A stretch of 45,495 nucleotides of DNA from Haplomitrium mnioides (taxonomy: Eukaryota > Marchantiophyta > Haplomitriopsida > Calobryales). The stretch lies in NCBI GenBank assembly GCA_049999725.1, contig JBNGIS010039266.1, positions 1-45,495 on the forward strand, written 5' to 3'. The first letter of the stretch is position 1. The number at the start of each line of letters is the position of its first letter. The notes under the pieces were generated by a model. The model ran no database searches. It was given only the letters and a program-made list of their open reading frames with translations, and was not told the origin of the DNA. The position numbers were made by a program, and so were the translations under genes. Positions 27,255 to 38,300 of this stretch are shown piece by piece.

Positions 27255-28790
27255 TCCCTCCAAGTGAAGTCACATCGGTAGATATTGTTTGTTTTGAATA
27301 CGAATTAATATTCTATTGAGGGAAAGTCCTACCAATATATATTCTTCCTTATTGAGTCTCAATATTTTAGCTTTACATATCTTAGAAGTAATATTCATGC
27401 TTATTGCTCCTTGTTAAGCAAGAATTACTTAGTTGTTGAGGTAAAATTATGTTGGTAAATACACACCATTGATTAATAAAAATCATTTACTAGTTATTTA
27501 AATGAGGTTATAGTAGTAGGTATTGTCTTTTTTGAGCATGAATCATTAAACTATTGAGAGAAAGTTATATTAGTTTATAATTTTCCTTGTTTAGAGTGAA
27601 TCTTTTACATGTTCATGACTTGAAGTCAAACATATGTTTTTGAGAATCATTTGTTTTTGAGATAAAGCCACCTTGGTAGATATTAACTTTTGTTAATCAT
27701 AAATCACTTAGTCGTTCATGTAAGGTCATGTTGGTGCATATTGTTCCTTATTGATTATGAATCACTTAGCTATTGAGGTAATTAAAAATTCATATTGTTA
27801 AATATTAACCATTTAAAAGTTGAATCATCTTGCTAGTAAGGTGAAGTTAGATTGAGAGATATTTTCCCTTGTCGAACATGAATCTCTTAGTTGTTGAGGT
27901 AGAGTGACAATAGTAAATATTTGCCACTTTGAAATGTAAATCATCCAACTTGTAAGGTGAAGTTATATTTGAAGATATTGTACCTTGTTAAGCATTAATC
28001 ATTAAGTTATTGAAAAAAATTGGGAGTTATTGTCTCTTGTTGAACATGAATCATTAAGCTATTAAAAAATTCATTTTGGTTTATATTTTATGTTGTTGAT
28101 TACAATAACTTAGTTATTGGCATAAAGTCATTTTTGGTAAATATTATTACTATTGGGATAGATCTTCTTTTGTTATTGAGGTTGATCATCTTCGAGGGTT
28201 GTTTTTGGGGTTGATCTTCTTGTATGTTTGCCATTATTAAGCATGAACTATTTAGCTGTTGAGTTTCACTTATATTGGTAATTATCCTTTTTGAGTATAA
28301 ATTATTAAGCCACTTTGAGAAAGTCAAAATGGTATATATTCTCTCTTGTTGTGTATGAATCATTAGATTGTTCAAGAGAAGTCATATGCCACATATTTTC
28401 CCTTGTTGAACATGAAAAACACAGTTGTTGAGAAAGAGTCATATTGGTAAATATGAGCAGTGGCTTAGCTCAAATTTTTTATCTCTTGAGGTGAAGTCAT
28501 ATTAATAGATATTGTTTTTTATTGACCATGAATAATCAAGCTTTTGAAAAAAACTCATATTGTGGATATTCTACTTTGTTGAGCATGAATCATTTAGTTG
28601 TTCAATCATTGGCATTCAAATTGGTACAAATTGTCTTTTGTTGATCATAAATCACTCAATTTGTGAGGAAAAGTCATATCGATAAATATTGACTATGTTG
28701 AGTGCAAATAATATAACTTTTGATTAAAGTCATATTGATAGAAGGTGTTACTTGTTGATCATGATTTACTTATCTATTGAGAAAAAACCA
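27255..28790 (+). repeat. Degenerate satellite-like array, unit about 55-60 bp, about 25 units
   Basis: Units repeat the order AAGTCATATTGGTAGATATT, CCTTGTTGA, then GAACATGAATCATTAAGC (variants GAGCATGAATCACTTAGC and GAACATGAATCTCTTAG), then TATTGAGG. Good units lie, for example, at about 27511, 27738, 27865, 28030, 28380 and 28570. Sequence divergence between units is high, with indels. It abuts terminus T3 at 28801, which appears to have inserted into it. Whether it belongs to the copia element or is an older satellite is unclear. Confidence 0.8.
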
Positions 28791-28800
28791 CACCAACACC

Positions 28801-29210
28801 CACTACTTTGAACTAGTAACCACTATTGAGTTTTTGTTTCATTTGGCGCTTACAAAAATTGATTTTCAAATTTTAGCTCCAAAACTACATATTTGATGTT
28901 TATGTTGTTTTGTGCAAAAAAAAATGTATATTTATTTACATCCAATTTTCTTCTTTCATGTGCACATTGTATTCAAAAAAAGTTCTATGGAACACTTACC
29001 AAAAGTGTTTTTTTAAAGACGAGCATTATCAAATACAACACATACAAAATGCATTAAAAAATTGATGTTAAATATTTTCAAGTTCATAACAATATTATAA
29101 GATTGAAAATTGATCAAACAATACAAAAATTATTAGAAACACATTCAATGAAACAACAACCCACACGGACTTCATCATTTACAATTTTAAAAAAAAATGT
29201 TTTTAACTTC
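28801..29210 (+). mobile_element. CACTA-like terminus T3 with inner flank (third element copy, truncated)
   Basis: Starts CACTACTTTGAACTAGTAAC followed by CACTATTGAG and TTTCATTTGGCG, the closest match being T1. Its inner sequence also follows T1 (CACATTGTATTC, then ACAAAATGCATTAAAAAATT against T1's TAAATGCATTCAAAATTT), so this is a gene 1-side end. The copy is cut off near 29210, before any motif array or gene. Confidence 0.7.
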
Positions 29211-29877
29211 CTATCATGCTAACACAACTACATCATCCACACACGCTCCATGACATCTACAAACATACAACATAGAATAAAAAACAATTGAGTCTCATGA
29301 GAATACAATGCATGAGTCCCTACAATAGTTTTTCTCGAGTAGTACCTTCTTAAGAAATTCAAATATTGATCCTTCGAATATCTAAACTTGCGTACCTTTG
29401 CTCACCAGAAATCCACACTTCTCCAAGAGCTGCAATACCTCAAGTAACCTCTTGGTTCATATGACATCAAAAGATAAACTTTCAATGAGAATACTTGGCC
29501 TTATATACTTAGGCAGAAATAGACAAAAAACTCAAAATACTTTAAAATAGAAATCTACATGGAATTGTGTGATAGTTATCATGTGCATACACATTTCATA
29601 CACAACTACATTGTCCACACACATTCCATAACATATACAAACATACAATAGATAATAGCAAACAATTAAATCTCATGCGTATACAATACATAAGACCTCA
29701 CAATCGCCTCCTAGTTGGTGGTCAAGTCTTCTAACACTAGCTAGCTATCTATCTCCAAGAAAATTGATATGCACCTACTAATGCAAAGACTAAGAGATCA
29801 GGTGTAATGGATCCTCATTGTCCACCTTCTATAATCTTTACCGACCCTAGAACTCAACAGAAACTAGTTGTTCTATG
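29211..29877. repeat. Two diverged direct repeats of about 110 bp, 370 bp apart
   Basis: ACACAACTACATCATCCACA with CATACAACATAGAATA at 29221-29325 and ACACAACTACATTGTCCACA with CATACAATAGATAATA at 29594-29706 are roughly 75-80 percent alike by eye. They lie just beyond the C-terminal end of gypsy element 2 on its strand, where its 3' untranslated part and LTR are expected. The remainder has no coding signal. Confidence 0.65.
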
Positions 29878-30270
29878 AATAGCAAGGGCAGAACCATGAT
29901 ATGCCAGGAATAACAACCAATGGAGGCATCAAACATGACATATACCATCCTTAGAAACATCTCTCACAGATCAACATAGTGGCTGCTCCCTTCATAGAAC
30001 CACATAATATACATCTCAAACAAGCAAGAACTTATGCCGCACTGAGATCCAGAGTGTCATCGATGTTTGGAATGTGACAAGGTCCACAAATGCGCACATG
30101 GTCCTTCCAAATCATACCATCATGTCCATCTAGCTGCAAAACTCTCGAAGGCAATACCTAATATACATGCAGAATCCGACAGCCATTAGTGACATCAAGT
30201 GTTGTGGGTGTTGTTTGCTGCAAATACACATAATCACCTAGATGAAACCTCTAAATTCTAGTGGGATATC
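29878..30270 (-). pseudogene. C-terminal region of Ty3/gypsy element 2 with a degenerate PHD finger
   Basis: After integrase, the minus strand reads FHLGDYVYLQQTTPTTLDVT, VLPSRVLQLDGHDGMIWKDH and CGPCHIPNIDDTLDL, then at 30013-29880 CILCGSMKGAATMLICERCF, GWYMSCLMPPL and ISWFCPC. The spacing C-x2-C, C-x2-C, then W-x-x-x-C and W-x-C-P-x-C is that of a PHD finger (C4-H-C3). The expected histidine is replaced by tyrosine and a stop falls after the fourth cysteine-containing motif. PHD fingers read histone H3 tails. In this element the domain takes the place where chromoviruses carry a chromodomain, so a targeting role is likely in intact relatives. Confidence 0.72.
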
Positions 30271-31090
30271 TGCCTCCACATATGGTAGCATATTGTAAAG
30301 TATCACGATGTTGAGCAATGGCAAGGCTGTGAAATGCTATGACCATAGCTCTCTCAAACACTCGGGCTCTCTTTGAACATGCACCCAAACATCTAGCTCA
30401 TCCAAATCCATAATCATAGTAACATCCTGTCAAATAGAAGAGATTAAATCAAGTTCTCTCCTGTATTACAGTAAAAAATATAGTGAAAATGATGTCAAAG
30501 CTACCTGTTTATTGAACCTCTAACCCATAGCAAGCCACTAAAATTGGAGATCCCAATCTCCATGATGACCAGCTTGCAAGACATACTTGCACAATGCTCT
30601 CTTCATCGTTTGAACCACTTGTTAAACCAACCCATCTACATTAGAATGGTTTCTAGGCATAGTATGATGATCAATGAGAGCTTTTTGACATAAAACTTCA
30701 ACCTCACCTCAAAATTCCGTACTCTGATCCGTCAACACTTCAATAGATGCTCCAAAATGACTGAGAACTTGATCCAAGAAGGTGACAGCCACTTCTCCAT
30801 TGGTCTTGTTTGGCAATTCAACCAACTCAATCTACTTGGAGAAATACTCCACCATCACCAACACACACCTATTCTATCATTGGGTCGAAGGCAAAGGACA
30901 TGCAAAATCCAAGCTCCAACAATATCCCAAACCCATAATAGGTAGTGGTTGCATCTAAAGAGTGGGAGCATTAAACGATTCTCAGACTCTAGCACACACC
31001 ACAAACTTGGCAACCCACTGCTGCACATCAGTGTTCATGCCCGGCCACCAATACTGTGTCTACAACAAACTATATGTGCACTTCACCCCA
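30271..31090 (-). pseudogene. pol: Integrase of Ty3/gypsy element 2 (broken)
   Basis: Read leftward: zinc-binding HH-CC region with RHAHEELEHFGVKCTYSLL, a YWWPGMNTDVQQWV motif, then the core with LVMVEYFSK, IELVELPNKTNGEVAVTFLD, FGASIEVLTDQSTEF (second catalytic aspartate region, TDQ) and VDGLV-QVVQTMKRALCKYV (the expected catalytic glutamate is missing or altered around DGLV). The first aspartate lies in the W-LDFA motif near 30890. Integrase would insert the DNA copy into the genome. Scattered stops and shifts abolish function. Confidence 0.78.
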
Positions 31091-32099
31091 AAATGTTCCA
31101 ACTCCTCATGAGCATGGCGCACTAGTGCAAGACATTGCATCAACTTAGACACAATATGTACCTTCCCTTTAGTCCAGACACGCAAAATTTGAGCCCCTTC
31201 CCACCTAACTCTCTTTGTTCGCTGCTTGAATCTATCTCTCTCCTTGGCATCAAGTTGTCCACTCAGAAAACCTGTACGTAGATACTCCAACATATACCCA
31301 TCATTGTGAATATCATAATCAAAGTTAGAATCCTCAACTTTGTCTTTTGTTGAGGTCTCAACAACTTTATCAACAGTGTCAACCACCAATCCACTCCAAG
31401 TTGGTATCCAAGAAAGAAAGGTAGATGTTTGCCAACTTGGCACCATTTTCTTATCAGACTCATCATGCCAACACACACCAGTCTCATCATGTTGGCTTGT
31501 GATGGGTTACGGCTCAATCCATCTGTATCTAAGTTGGTCATACCAAGTATATGAACCACCTGAAAGTTGTACTCCTACAACAACAATGCCTTTTTGGTAA
31601 GCTTGCCTGTGAATTTATCACATTCCATCAACCATTTGAGAGGTTGATGATGTGTGACCAAAGTGAATAGAGTACCAAACAAATAACAATGAAAGTATGC
31701 CACAACTCATATTGTTGCCAAACACTCTCCCTCATAGAAACTATACTTGGCCTCAGTTGAATCATTCGATCTTCTCTCAAAGCCTATAGCAAACTCTTCT
31801 CTCTCATCATTTTTCTGGTTTAGTACCGCTCCCATCCCTACTCTACTCCAATGAGTGTGATGCAAAAACAGACGCCCTACTAGAAGTCTCCTCAAAATAG
31901 GTTTAGAAGTCAATATACCTTTTAATTCCTAGAAGGATCTCTCTTGGTCTTCACGCCAATTCCATTCTTGATCTAGCTTGGTGAGCATGGTCAAGGGCTT
32001 GGCAATCTAGTTGAAACATTTCACATATCTTATATAGTAACCAACCCATCTAAAAAATGCACAAACTTTACTCACATCAGTGAGTTGTGGAATATCAAC
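31091..32099 (-). pseudogene. pol: RNase H and integrase linker of Ty3/gypsy element 2
   Basis: Read leftward: HWSRVGMGAVLNQKNDERE and FAIGFERRSNDSTEAKYSFY with EGECLA are the RNase H core. A decayed TDHQPLKWL-type region at about 31610-31670 follows. HILGMTNLDTDGLSRNPSQ is the conserved H.PG..N..AD.LSR motif at the end of RNase H. The stretch DGYMLEYLRTGFLSGQLDAK and RDRFKQRTKRVRWEGAQILR leads into the integrase zinc-binding domain. RNase H removes the RNA template during reverse transcription. Two overlapping frames show at least one shift near 31500. Confidence 0.78.
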
Positions 32100-32720
32100 A
32101 ATGGCACTCACCTTAGTTTGCTGCACACCCAACACTCTTGGATAGATAGTGTATTGTAGAAACTCAATCTAGCCTTGGAAGAATTTGCACGCAGCTTCAA
32201 CTTGTGGTACTTGAGCCTGTCAAACACCACCTGCAGATACCTTTGGTGCTCGTCTACATGTACGAAATATACCATATACCTGTCAATATAGCACTTAACA
32301 AATTCCAAGCCTGCAAAAACTCTGTCCATCACCTTCTCAAATTCAATTGGCATGTTCTTCAACCCAAATGAGAAGAACAACCACTGATATAATTGATGCT
32401 TCCCATATACGTCAGTATCCCAAAATGTTGTCTTGGCCTTGCTCTCTTATCTCATTAGTAGCTAGTGGTATCTTGCTCTCAAATCCAATGAGCTAAAGAT
32501 CTTAGCATGTCTAATTGCATCAAAGATCTCCTCTGGTGTAAGTATGACATACATATCAAACTTGGTCTGTCAATTGATAGGACGATAACCACCACACATC
32601 CTCATATTGGTGTAGTTCTCATGCACATCTTTTTTTACTAGCATAACTTTGGCAAATGCATATTCACCATATGACACCTTCACTAATCTAGCCTCCAACA
32701 AATCTTGTGTCTTGGTTTGT
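32100..32720 (-). pseudogene. pol: Reverse transcriptase of Ty3/gypsy element 2 (broken)
   Basis: Read leftward: RMCGGYRPIN, then a PEEIFDAIRHAKIFSSLDLRA motif with the conserved SLDL, then KAKTTFWDTDVYGK, LFFSFGLKNMPIEFEKVMDR and VFAGLEFVKCYIDRYMVYF. The catalytic pair, YIDD in intact relatives, is YIDR here, so RT is dead even apart from the stops. The HRYLQVVFDRLKYHKLKL motif closes the domain. Confidence 0.85.
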
Positions 32721-33650
32721 ATCAACCTTCTCTCCACCACACTATGGCAATATGGACGTCAAAACATAGGGGCATCACTAGCCAACTCAATCTGGATGCT
32801 TGGTCCTCTTAAGTTCCCTAGGTTCTTCATGCTAAAAGTAAAACAATGTGAATAACCACGCAAAAGCTGATGTACTTATGCACTCAGACCTCTTGTCACC
32901 TATGATCCAACTTGTTGCACTCATTTTTCCACAAGAGTTAGGTGATCTTCTTGCTTCAGATCTGGCTTTACTAAATTCTGACTAGCTGAAATGTGATGTG
33001 GTGAAGTCAGACCTGAATTGTTGTTCCCTAAATTGTTACTCACTTGGGCTGAAATCTGATTGTCAAAAAAATGACTTGCTGCAACTTCAGAAGTGTAGAT
33101 TAGCCATGACATTGCATCCCCAACAATAACCTTGACTATCCCAGAAGGCTGCATGCTGACTATCGGCAAGTTGGTCATCCCAAAAGATCACATCTTGCAT
33201 TGTTCAAGTACTCCCAAGCTCACAATTCAAGTAAGACAATTCAAATCCATGGCTTGTCCCATCACATGGCATCGCTCAATCTTCGTGACAAATGTAATAG
33301 CCATGGCACTAGTGGAAAACTCCATTGCCCTGTCTCTCTCACTTTGATCGGCATTGGTTCCACTAGTTTTTGCAAGGTTGCATCCTAAAAAAGACTAAGG
33401 CCTCCTACCCAAAATGCATAAGATGCAAGGTGACTCACCATGGGCAATGCTCCACAAGGTCAGCCTACCACATTGACTAATGCCAATGGTGGGCAGCCAT
33501 CATAAAGCACTCTCTGAGCATGACGTCCATAATCCAAAATGTCATCCAAAATTACATTTGGTGACCTTATAATCCTATCAAAAGCTCGCTTTAGCACCTC
33601 AATAGGCAGTAAGTTGGTCCACCACAATCGTGGATGATATGCTTGTTATG
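32721..33650 (-). pseudogene. Gag/protease-side remnant of Ty3/gypsy element 2
   Basis: Minus-strand readings such as AFDRIIRSPNVILDDILDYG, YDGCPPLALVNVVG and MVSHLASYAFWVGGL continue the polyprotein upstream of RT. This is consistent with the protease and linker of the same family, but I see no intact D-(S/T)-G. The frame is broken many times. A Gag with zinc knuckle is not visible, so the element is truncated at its 5' side near 33650. Confidence 0.5.
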
Positions 33651-33711
33651 ATAGAAGGTTGGGAAGAAATGTGCAATAGAGAAAACATATAAGACATAAA
33701 AAGGAAGCTAA

Positions 33712-33830
33712 TTGGATCTACATTGACGTATCTTCAATGGAATTGGCTCTACATCAAAGTATCTTCAATGGAATGGGATCTACATCAAAGTATCTTTAAA
33801 TGAGCTGGATTTGCATCAACGTGTCATCAA
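33712..33830. repeat. Tandem repeat, about 33-bp unit, 3-4 copies
   Basis: ATCTACATCAAAGTATCTTC with AATGGAATGG is repeated with small changes (TTGACGTATC, CTCTACATCAAAG, TTTGCATCAACG). It sits just upstream, on the gypsy 2 strand, of its truncated 5' part. Confidence 0.85.
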
Positions 33831-35219
33831 CTCTTCAACATCTTCGGCCAACAGAAAAATATGATTGATTTTGTAATGGTTAGTGTGAACCAATTTCAAT
33901 CAAGAGACCAGCCAACCATCAAGAATTTCCAAAGAAGTGGTTGATCAAAATATGGTGAGCAATTTCAAAAAAATGTTGTGGGATGGTTTTATGTCTTTTC
34001 TTCTTGTGGGTCTGTTTAGTAGTTTGTTTATATGTTTGTAATTAAGAAGTAAAGTTGAGAAAACACATGTGGAGCACAAGAGGAGATCTAGGAATTATAT
34101 TCATCAACGTTCAAGAATTAGTTAAGGAAAGGTATTTGTCAGCAAAATTGGGATGAAAATAGACAATACCAGACAAGGAGGACGGTGAAAATTTGACAAA
34201 GAAAATCCAAGGACACTCGAATGGATGGTGCAACGAGAAAAGTTTATTTTCTGAAAATTGAATATAGCTAGAGTGTGTCGGTCAGAATGCACTGGTGAAT
34301 CTTGTTCATCTTAGAGATCAAGAAAAAATGTATTATCACTGTGTGGAGAATCGACTTGAAGAAAGATATCATGGTGTGTGTTGATATGTTTTGAATGGAA
34401 TGACACCACACTAGTGGTGGACAAAGGAAGAATCAAGACATGCCAAGACCCAAGAGAAGACTCAAATGTATCTACCTTAACGTTGCAAAAGCCTGAGATG
34501 GGGCAAAGATTGGAATGTGTCTTAGGGTTCTGTGAGATTGGTGGATATGAAGAAGAAGCAATAGTAAGAAACAAGAAAAAGAGAATCCTAAAGGTGTGTG
34601 GTGTGGTGAAGGGTCTATTTGAAAAGAAAAGTGAATCAACCTCTTGTACAGTTTCCATGGAGGGTTTGGGCTATCAACGGTCTACTTTGAGGTTTAGAGA
34701 GATGTTCCAATGGCTAGGCTACGCCCTTGCTAAATGGTTAGTAAGTGTCATATGTGTGTGTCATCATATCTTCATCCATGTGTATGTATGTTAGTTCTAT
34801 TCAGGTTGTGATTGAAACTCTTAAGAGAGATAGTAGTTGCCTTCTAAGTCGCATTACTTGGATAAGCATTGTGATGTTGAGGCAAGAACTAGAAGGCCAA
34901 CATCTAAAGAAGGGGCTTGCCACTTTTGGTTGTGTTTGTTTCCTCTTACTAGTTGCTCACTATTAGTGTTCAGAGCATAAGAAAAAGGACTTCCTTCGAT
35001 AAAAAAGAAGTCTTGCTCTATGTTGTGTAATGCCTCCTCTATATGTCTATTAGTGGTTCACTTGAGTTGTGTGCATTCCTACCTAAGTTACACAAACTAA
35101 GTTATCAACCATTGGTCCTTCTTTGTTGACTTGGTTAGTTGAGTATTAGTTGGCTAGTAGGTTCCTGAGAATATGGACCATTGTGTCCCCTACAATGTGT
35201 ATCTCCTCACAAAAATAAA
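33831..35219. other. No gene assigned
   Basis: AT-rich to balanced sequence. A plus-strand open frame of 138 codons (34378-34794) has no motif and lies opposite a 115-codon minus-strand frame, so I do not call it. The segment may be LTR or leader sequence of one of the neighbouring elements, but no second copy exists here to test that. Confidence 0.35.
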
Positions 35220-37624
35220 GAGTTAATACTTGTTCCACATGTGGATGTCGATTGCATATTCTTATTCCTCACGTCCTAGTCCTATAGTCGGAAGACACAA
35301 ATCCTAGTCTCACTTGTATATGATTACCCCTCATGTTTACTTCGCCCAAATATGCTCACACTAAAAACATCGCTGAGATTCATTCCCTATCTCTTGCCGG
35401 AATTTTGACTCGCCTTTTATTGCTTTATCCTTAGGTCCTTTGCTCTTTTCTTCTTTTACACCTTAGGTTTCCCATCTTTCTCATCTTTTATCCTTAGGTT
35501 CTTCTCCGTTTTTCTTTTATCCATAGGTTTTGGAAAACCTTTTTGGTCTAGTCCAAGACTACTGGTCCAGAGTAGTAACCCTAGGTCCTTCGTGTTACCC
35601 GATCCATCCCCGCCGCCTGACGTCGTTTTCAAATGGAAAGTTGGAATGACATGTCCGACAACCCGATGACCCGACACCTTGTCAATAGTACCCGATGAAG
35701 TCCGTGCCGTTTAAGCATGTTGATCGATCCTCCCCTTTTACTCACTGGATCTGTAGCTCCACTCGATATGATAAAGCCGACCTATGCTATTTTCCAAGGG
35801 GAAGTTTGATTATCACTTCCAAAAAATCTGGAGGGTGTCTTCCTTAACCAGAGCAATTTTAGACCCCGCTTTGATCTTTTGGAGTCATCGTTTTGTCTTC
35901 TATCTATTCTATCAGAGTTACCATTTCATTTCCTACCCACTCTCTCTAATTCACCATTTTGATCCCTATCCGCTCTTTGGAATCCCCAATTTGACCCGGA
36001 TCCAACCTATCAGACTCGCATTTGACCATGCTTTTCTTTGTTGGAATACCCTTGAACTAGATCCTAGCGTTGAGGATTGACGCCCAATCTTTGCCATCTC
36101 TATTTCGCCAAGAATCCATTTAGTCGCAACCATTTTGGATTGATGTCTCTCTCAGTCGTTCTCTCCCTCAATTCCTCACTTATAGTAGTTCATACCTTCT
36201 AGCGCCATCTCTGACCCATGATGTTTGAGTTGCCTAGTGCCAAGAAACCCATCGATAGCTTTGATCTGGCATTCCTGGTTGTTATTGTTCATGATTTCTC
36301 ATTCTAACTTGTTGCTTGTAGGAATACTCCCCCTTGCTGCTGCAAAATCTTGTTATAAGAAGATCACCACTATACTACAACCATTGTTGTTGAGAAGATC
36401 CCGCAGCCCTACTGAACCCCATTCATACCAAGGCAAGGTATCCTCTCCTAAGACCCCCCTCCCCCCCCCCCACGTTGTAACATTAGACAAGCAGAGGTTC
36501 CTCCCCCTATGCCCTCACCTTGATGTAATAGTGGTGCACATTGCCGCTTCTCCCACCCCATTGCATGCTCGTTACCTTGTCTCTCACCCTCATTTGAACC
36601 TATTTTGGGTACCTACTCCTATGTCCAATCACTTCATGTTGCTCAATCCTTTGTCCCATTTAATTGCCATTATATGCAATGTTGTCCTACATTGAAATGA
36701 CAAATGTCTGTGATATGGATCTCCCTTCGTTTATGTATCACATGTGGTTAGAAATAGTCAACACCCTATGGTGGTTAGCCACTTGGACTCCTTTGGACAC
36801 TTTGAGCTTTGAAAATATCCCAACAGTAACACGTAAATGGCTTTGATTGCTTTTCCCATACAGAAGTGCCTCAACCTGCCTTGTTTTGTTTGTACGGTCT
36901 ATCACTGGTTTTAGATGTTTGACCTATCGTCGCTACTTTTTCCTTGCTTGAAGTTGCGTTAGCTATGCCAGATTTTACATTAGTTTGATGAAAGATTGCA
37001 ATAGCTCCACCTTATTGCGTTAGCTTTCTCTTTTTGTGCCTTGCGTTAGATGTTGCTTGTTGAAAATTGTGATAGCCTTCTTGCTTGAACTTGCGGTAGC
37101 CTCCCTTCCTCCAATTGCGGTAGCCTCATTTTGATCAACATTGTGTTAGCCTCTCTTGCTCATATTGCGATAGCCTTCTTCCTGCTTGTACTCACTTGCG
37201 TTGCACCGATACCATTTTCTCCTCTTCTTATTTCACCTTTGGAAAATCAAAACAAAATCGGTTCCTTCTTATCATACCTGCATTGACTTGTTGGTCCGGC
37301 CTCAAAATTACTTTTTTTATCATGTTCTTTGAGTGCCATACTCTAACTCTTCCTATTGCAATAGCGGCCAAGGGCTTGACTTGATTGTTGCTTCTCTTCT
37401 CCCCTCTTTTGTGGCACTAAAGGGAAAGTTAGGATTTTAAATTTCGCCGCTCAAGCCACACCTTGATTTGTGTCTGTGTATGGGGAAACCTTTGTCTCCT
37501 CTACTCAATCTAAACGCTATTCGCATTGTAGTGTCCAAGTTCCTACTCCTTCTCAGCCAAAACCTCTTGTGCCTTTTGAGTTGTCAGCCTTCCTCAACCT
37601 CATATGATATGATCCTTATCACCA
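35220..37624 (+). other. Long leader-like region upstream of gypsy gag 3
   Basis: A pyrimidine-rich plus strand with many C and T runs, including a stretch of C with one T at about 36456-36470. Open frames (98, 156 and 70 codons) carry no domain. Given the gag directly downstream, the likeliest reading is the LTR and untranslated leader of a third Ty3/gypsy element. I did not find a primer binding site. Confidence 0.4.
36930..37200 (+). repeat. Cluster of TTGCG(T/G)TAGC words
   Basis: About nine variants of (T/A)TTGCG(G/T)TAGCCTC or TTGCGTTAGCTT occur in 270 bases at irregular 25-45 base spacing, for example near 36952, 37014, 37042, 37092, 37117 and 37162. No coding reading fits. It looks like a degenerate tandem repeat or a row of binding sites in a retroelement leader. 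Confidence 0.65.
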
Positions 37625-37945
37625 TGGCGTTTCTCCCCGCCCAGCCATTTCGTTACTCTTGCAAAAAATTGACTAGTTAGATGTATGTGGATCGTGTTGA
37701 TGCAGACACCCACATGAATAGATTCCTTGCTTTAGTAGCGACGATTGGTGATCCCGCAGATGTCCGTCACTTCCAATTCCCGACTACGTTGGATGGTGAT
37801 GACATCGATTGGTACTTTTGTGAAGCAATTGCAGAGCCCTCTTGGCCAACTCGTCAAGCTTCTTTTATGGACTAATTTTGCCCTACTTGCCATTTTGATT
37901 GTGCATGGGATGAGCTATTCTCTTTTAAAATGTACATGGAACAAC
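37625..37945 (+). pseudogene. gag: gag of Ty3/gypsy element 3, cut by terminus T4
   Basis: Encodes the N-terminal part of a capsid-type Gag: MAFLPAQPFRYSCKKLTS, a stop, then YVDRVDADTHMNRFLALVAT, DVRHFQFPTTLDGDDIDWYF and EPSWPTRQASFMD, and in a shifted frame WDELFSFKMYMEQ. The order D...H...F, then FP.TL.G.A..WY, then SW.EL...F is the standard plant gypsy Gag. It ends abruptly where the CACTA-like terminus begins; the rest of Gag and all of Pol are not seen. Confidence 0.75.
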
Positions 37946-38000
37946 CGCTACTTTGAACCAAGAATAGGCTACTCAAAACATGAACCCTTTCTTTTAGGAA
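37946..38000 (+). mobile_element. CACTA-like terminus T4 (gene 2 side of copy B)
   Basis: Begins CGCTACTTTGAACCAAGAAT and continues GGCTACTCAAAACATGAAC. The first 14-17 bases match T1-T3, after which it differs, as expected if the inverted terminal repeat proper is short and the two ends of the element have different inner sequences. The element lies to the right, with gene 2 copy B pointing at this end. Confidence 0.72.
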
Positions 38001-38300
38001 AAATGTGAATTTTGAGCTCAAAAAACAAAAAAATGAGGTCATTTTTTTAAGAACAAAAAGTACATGAGTTTTTAAGGTTCATTTTTTGCGGTTTCAACAA
38101 GCATGATAGAGCAAGAGTTAGTTTTGTTATGTAAAGTCAAACAATATTATTAGTTTTTATGAAAATATTGGAAAACTTGAATTTGATGAAAAGTATACAA
38201 ATTATGGTAAGTTTTCACAAGAAAATTGCATTTATTATTGATTACAATTTGAAGCCCAAAAATTGAAATACACATCACAAGAAACTATTTTGAATTATAT
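38001..38300. other. AT-rich inner flank of T4
   Basis: Low complexity with A and T runs; no gene and no motif copies in this part. Confidence 0.4.

Noticed and set aside
34378-34794. 138-codon plus-strand open frame
   Set aside because: No recognisable domain, no homologue in the window, and an overlapping 115-codon frame on the other strand. It could be coding, but nothing supports it.
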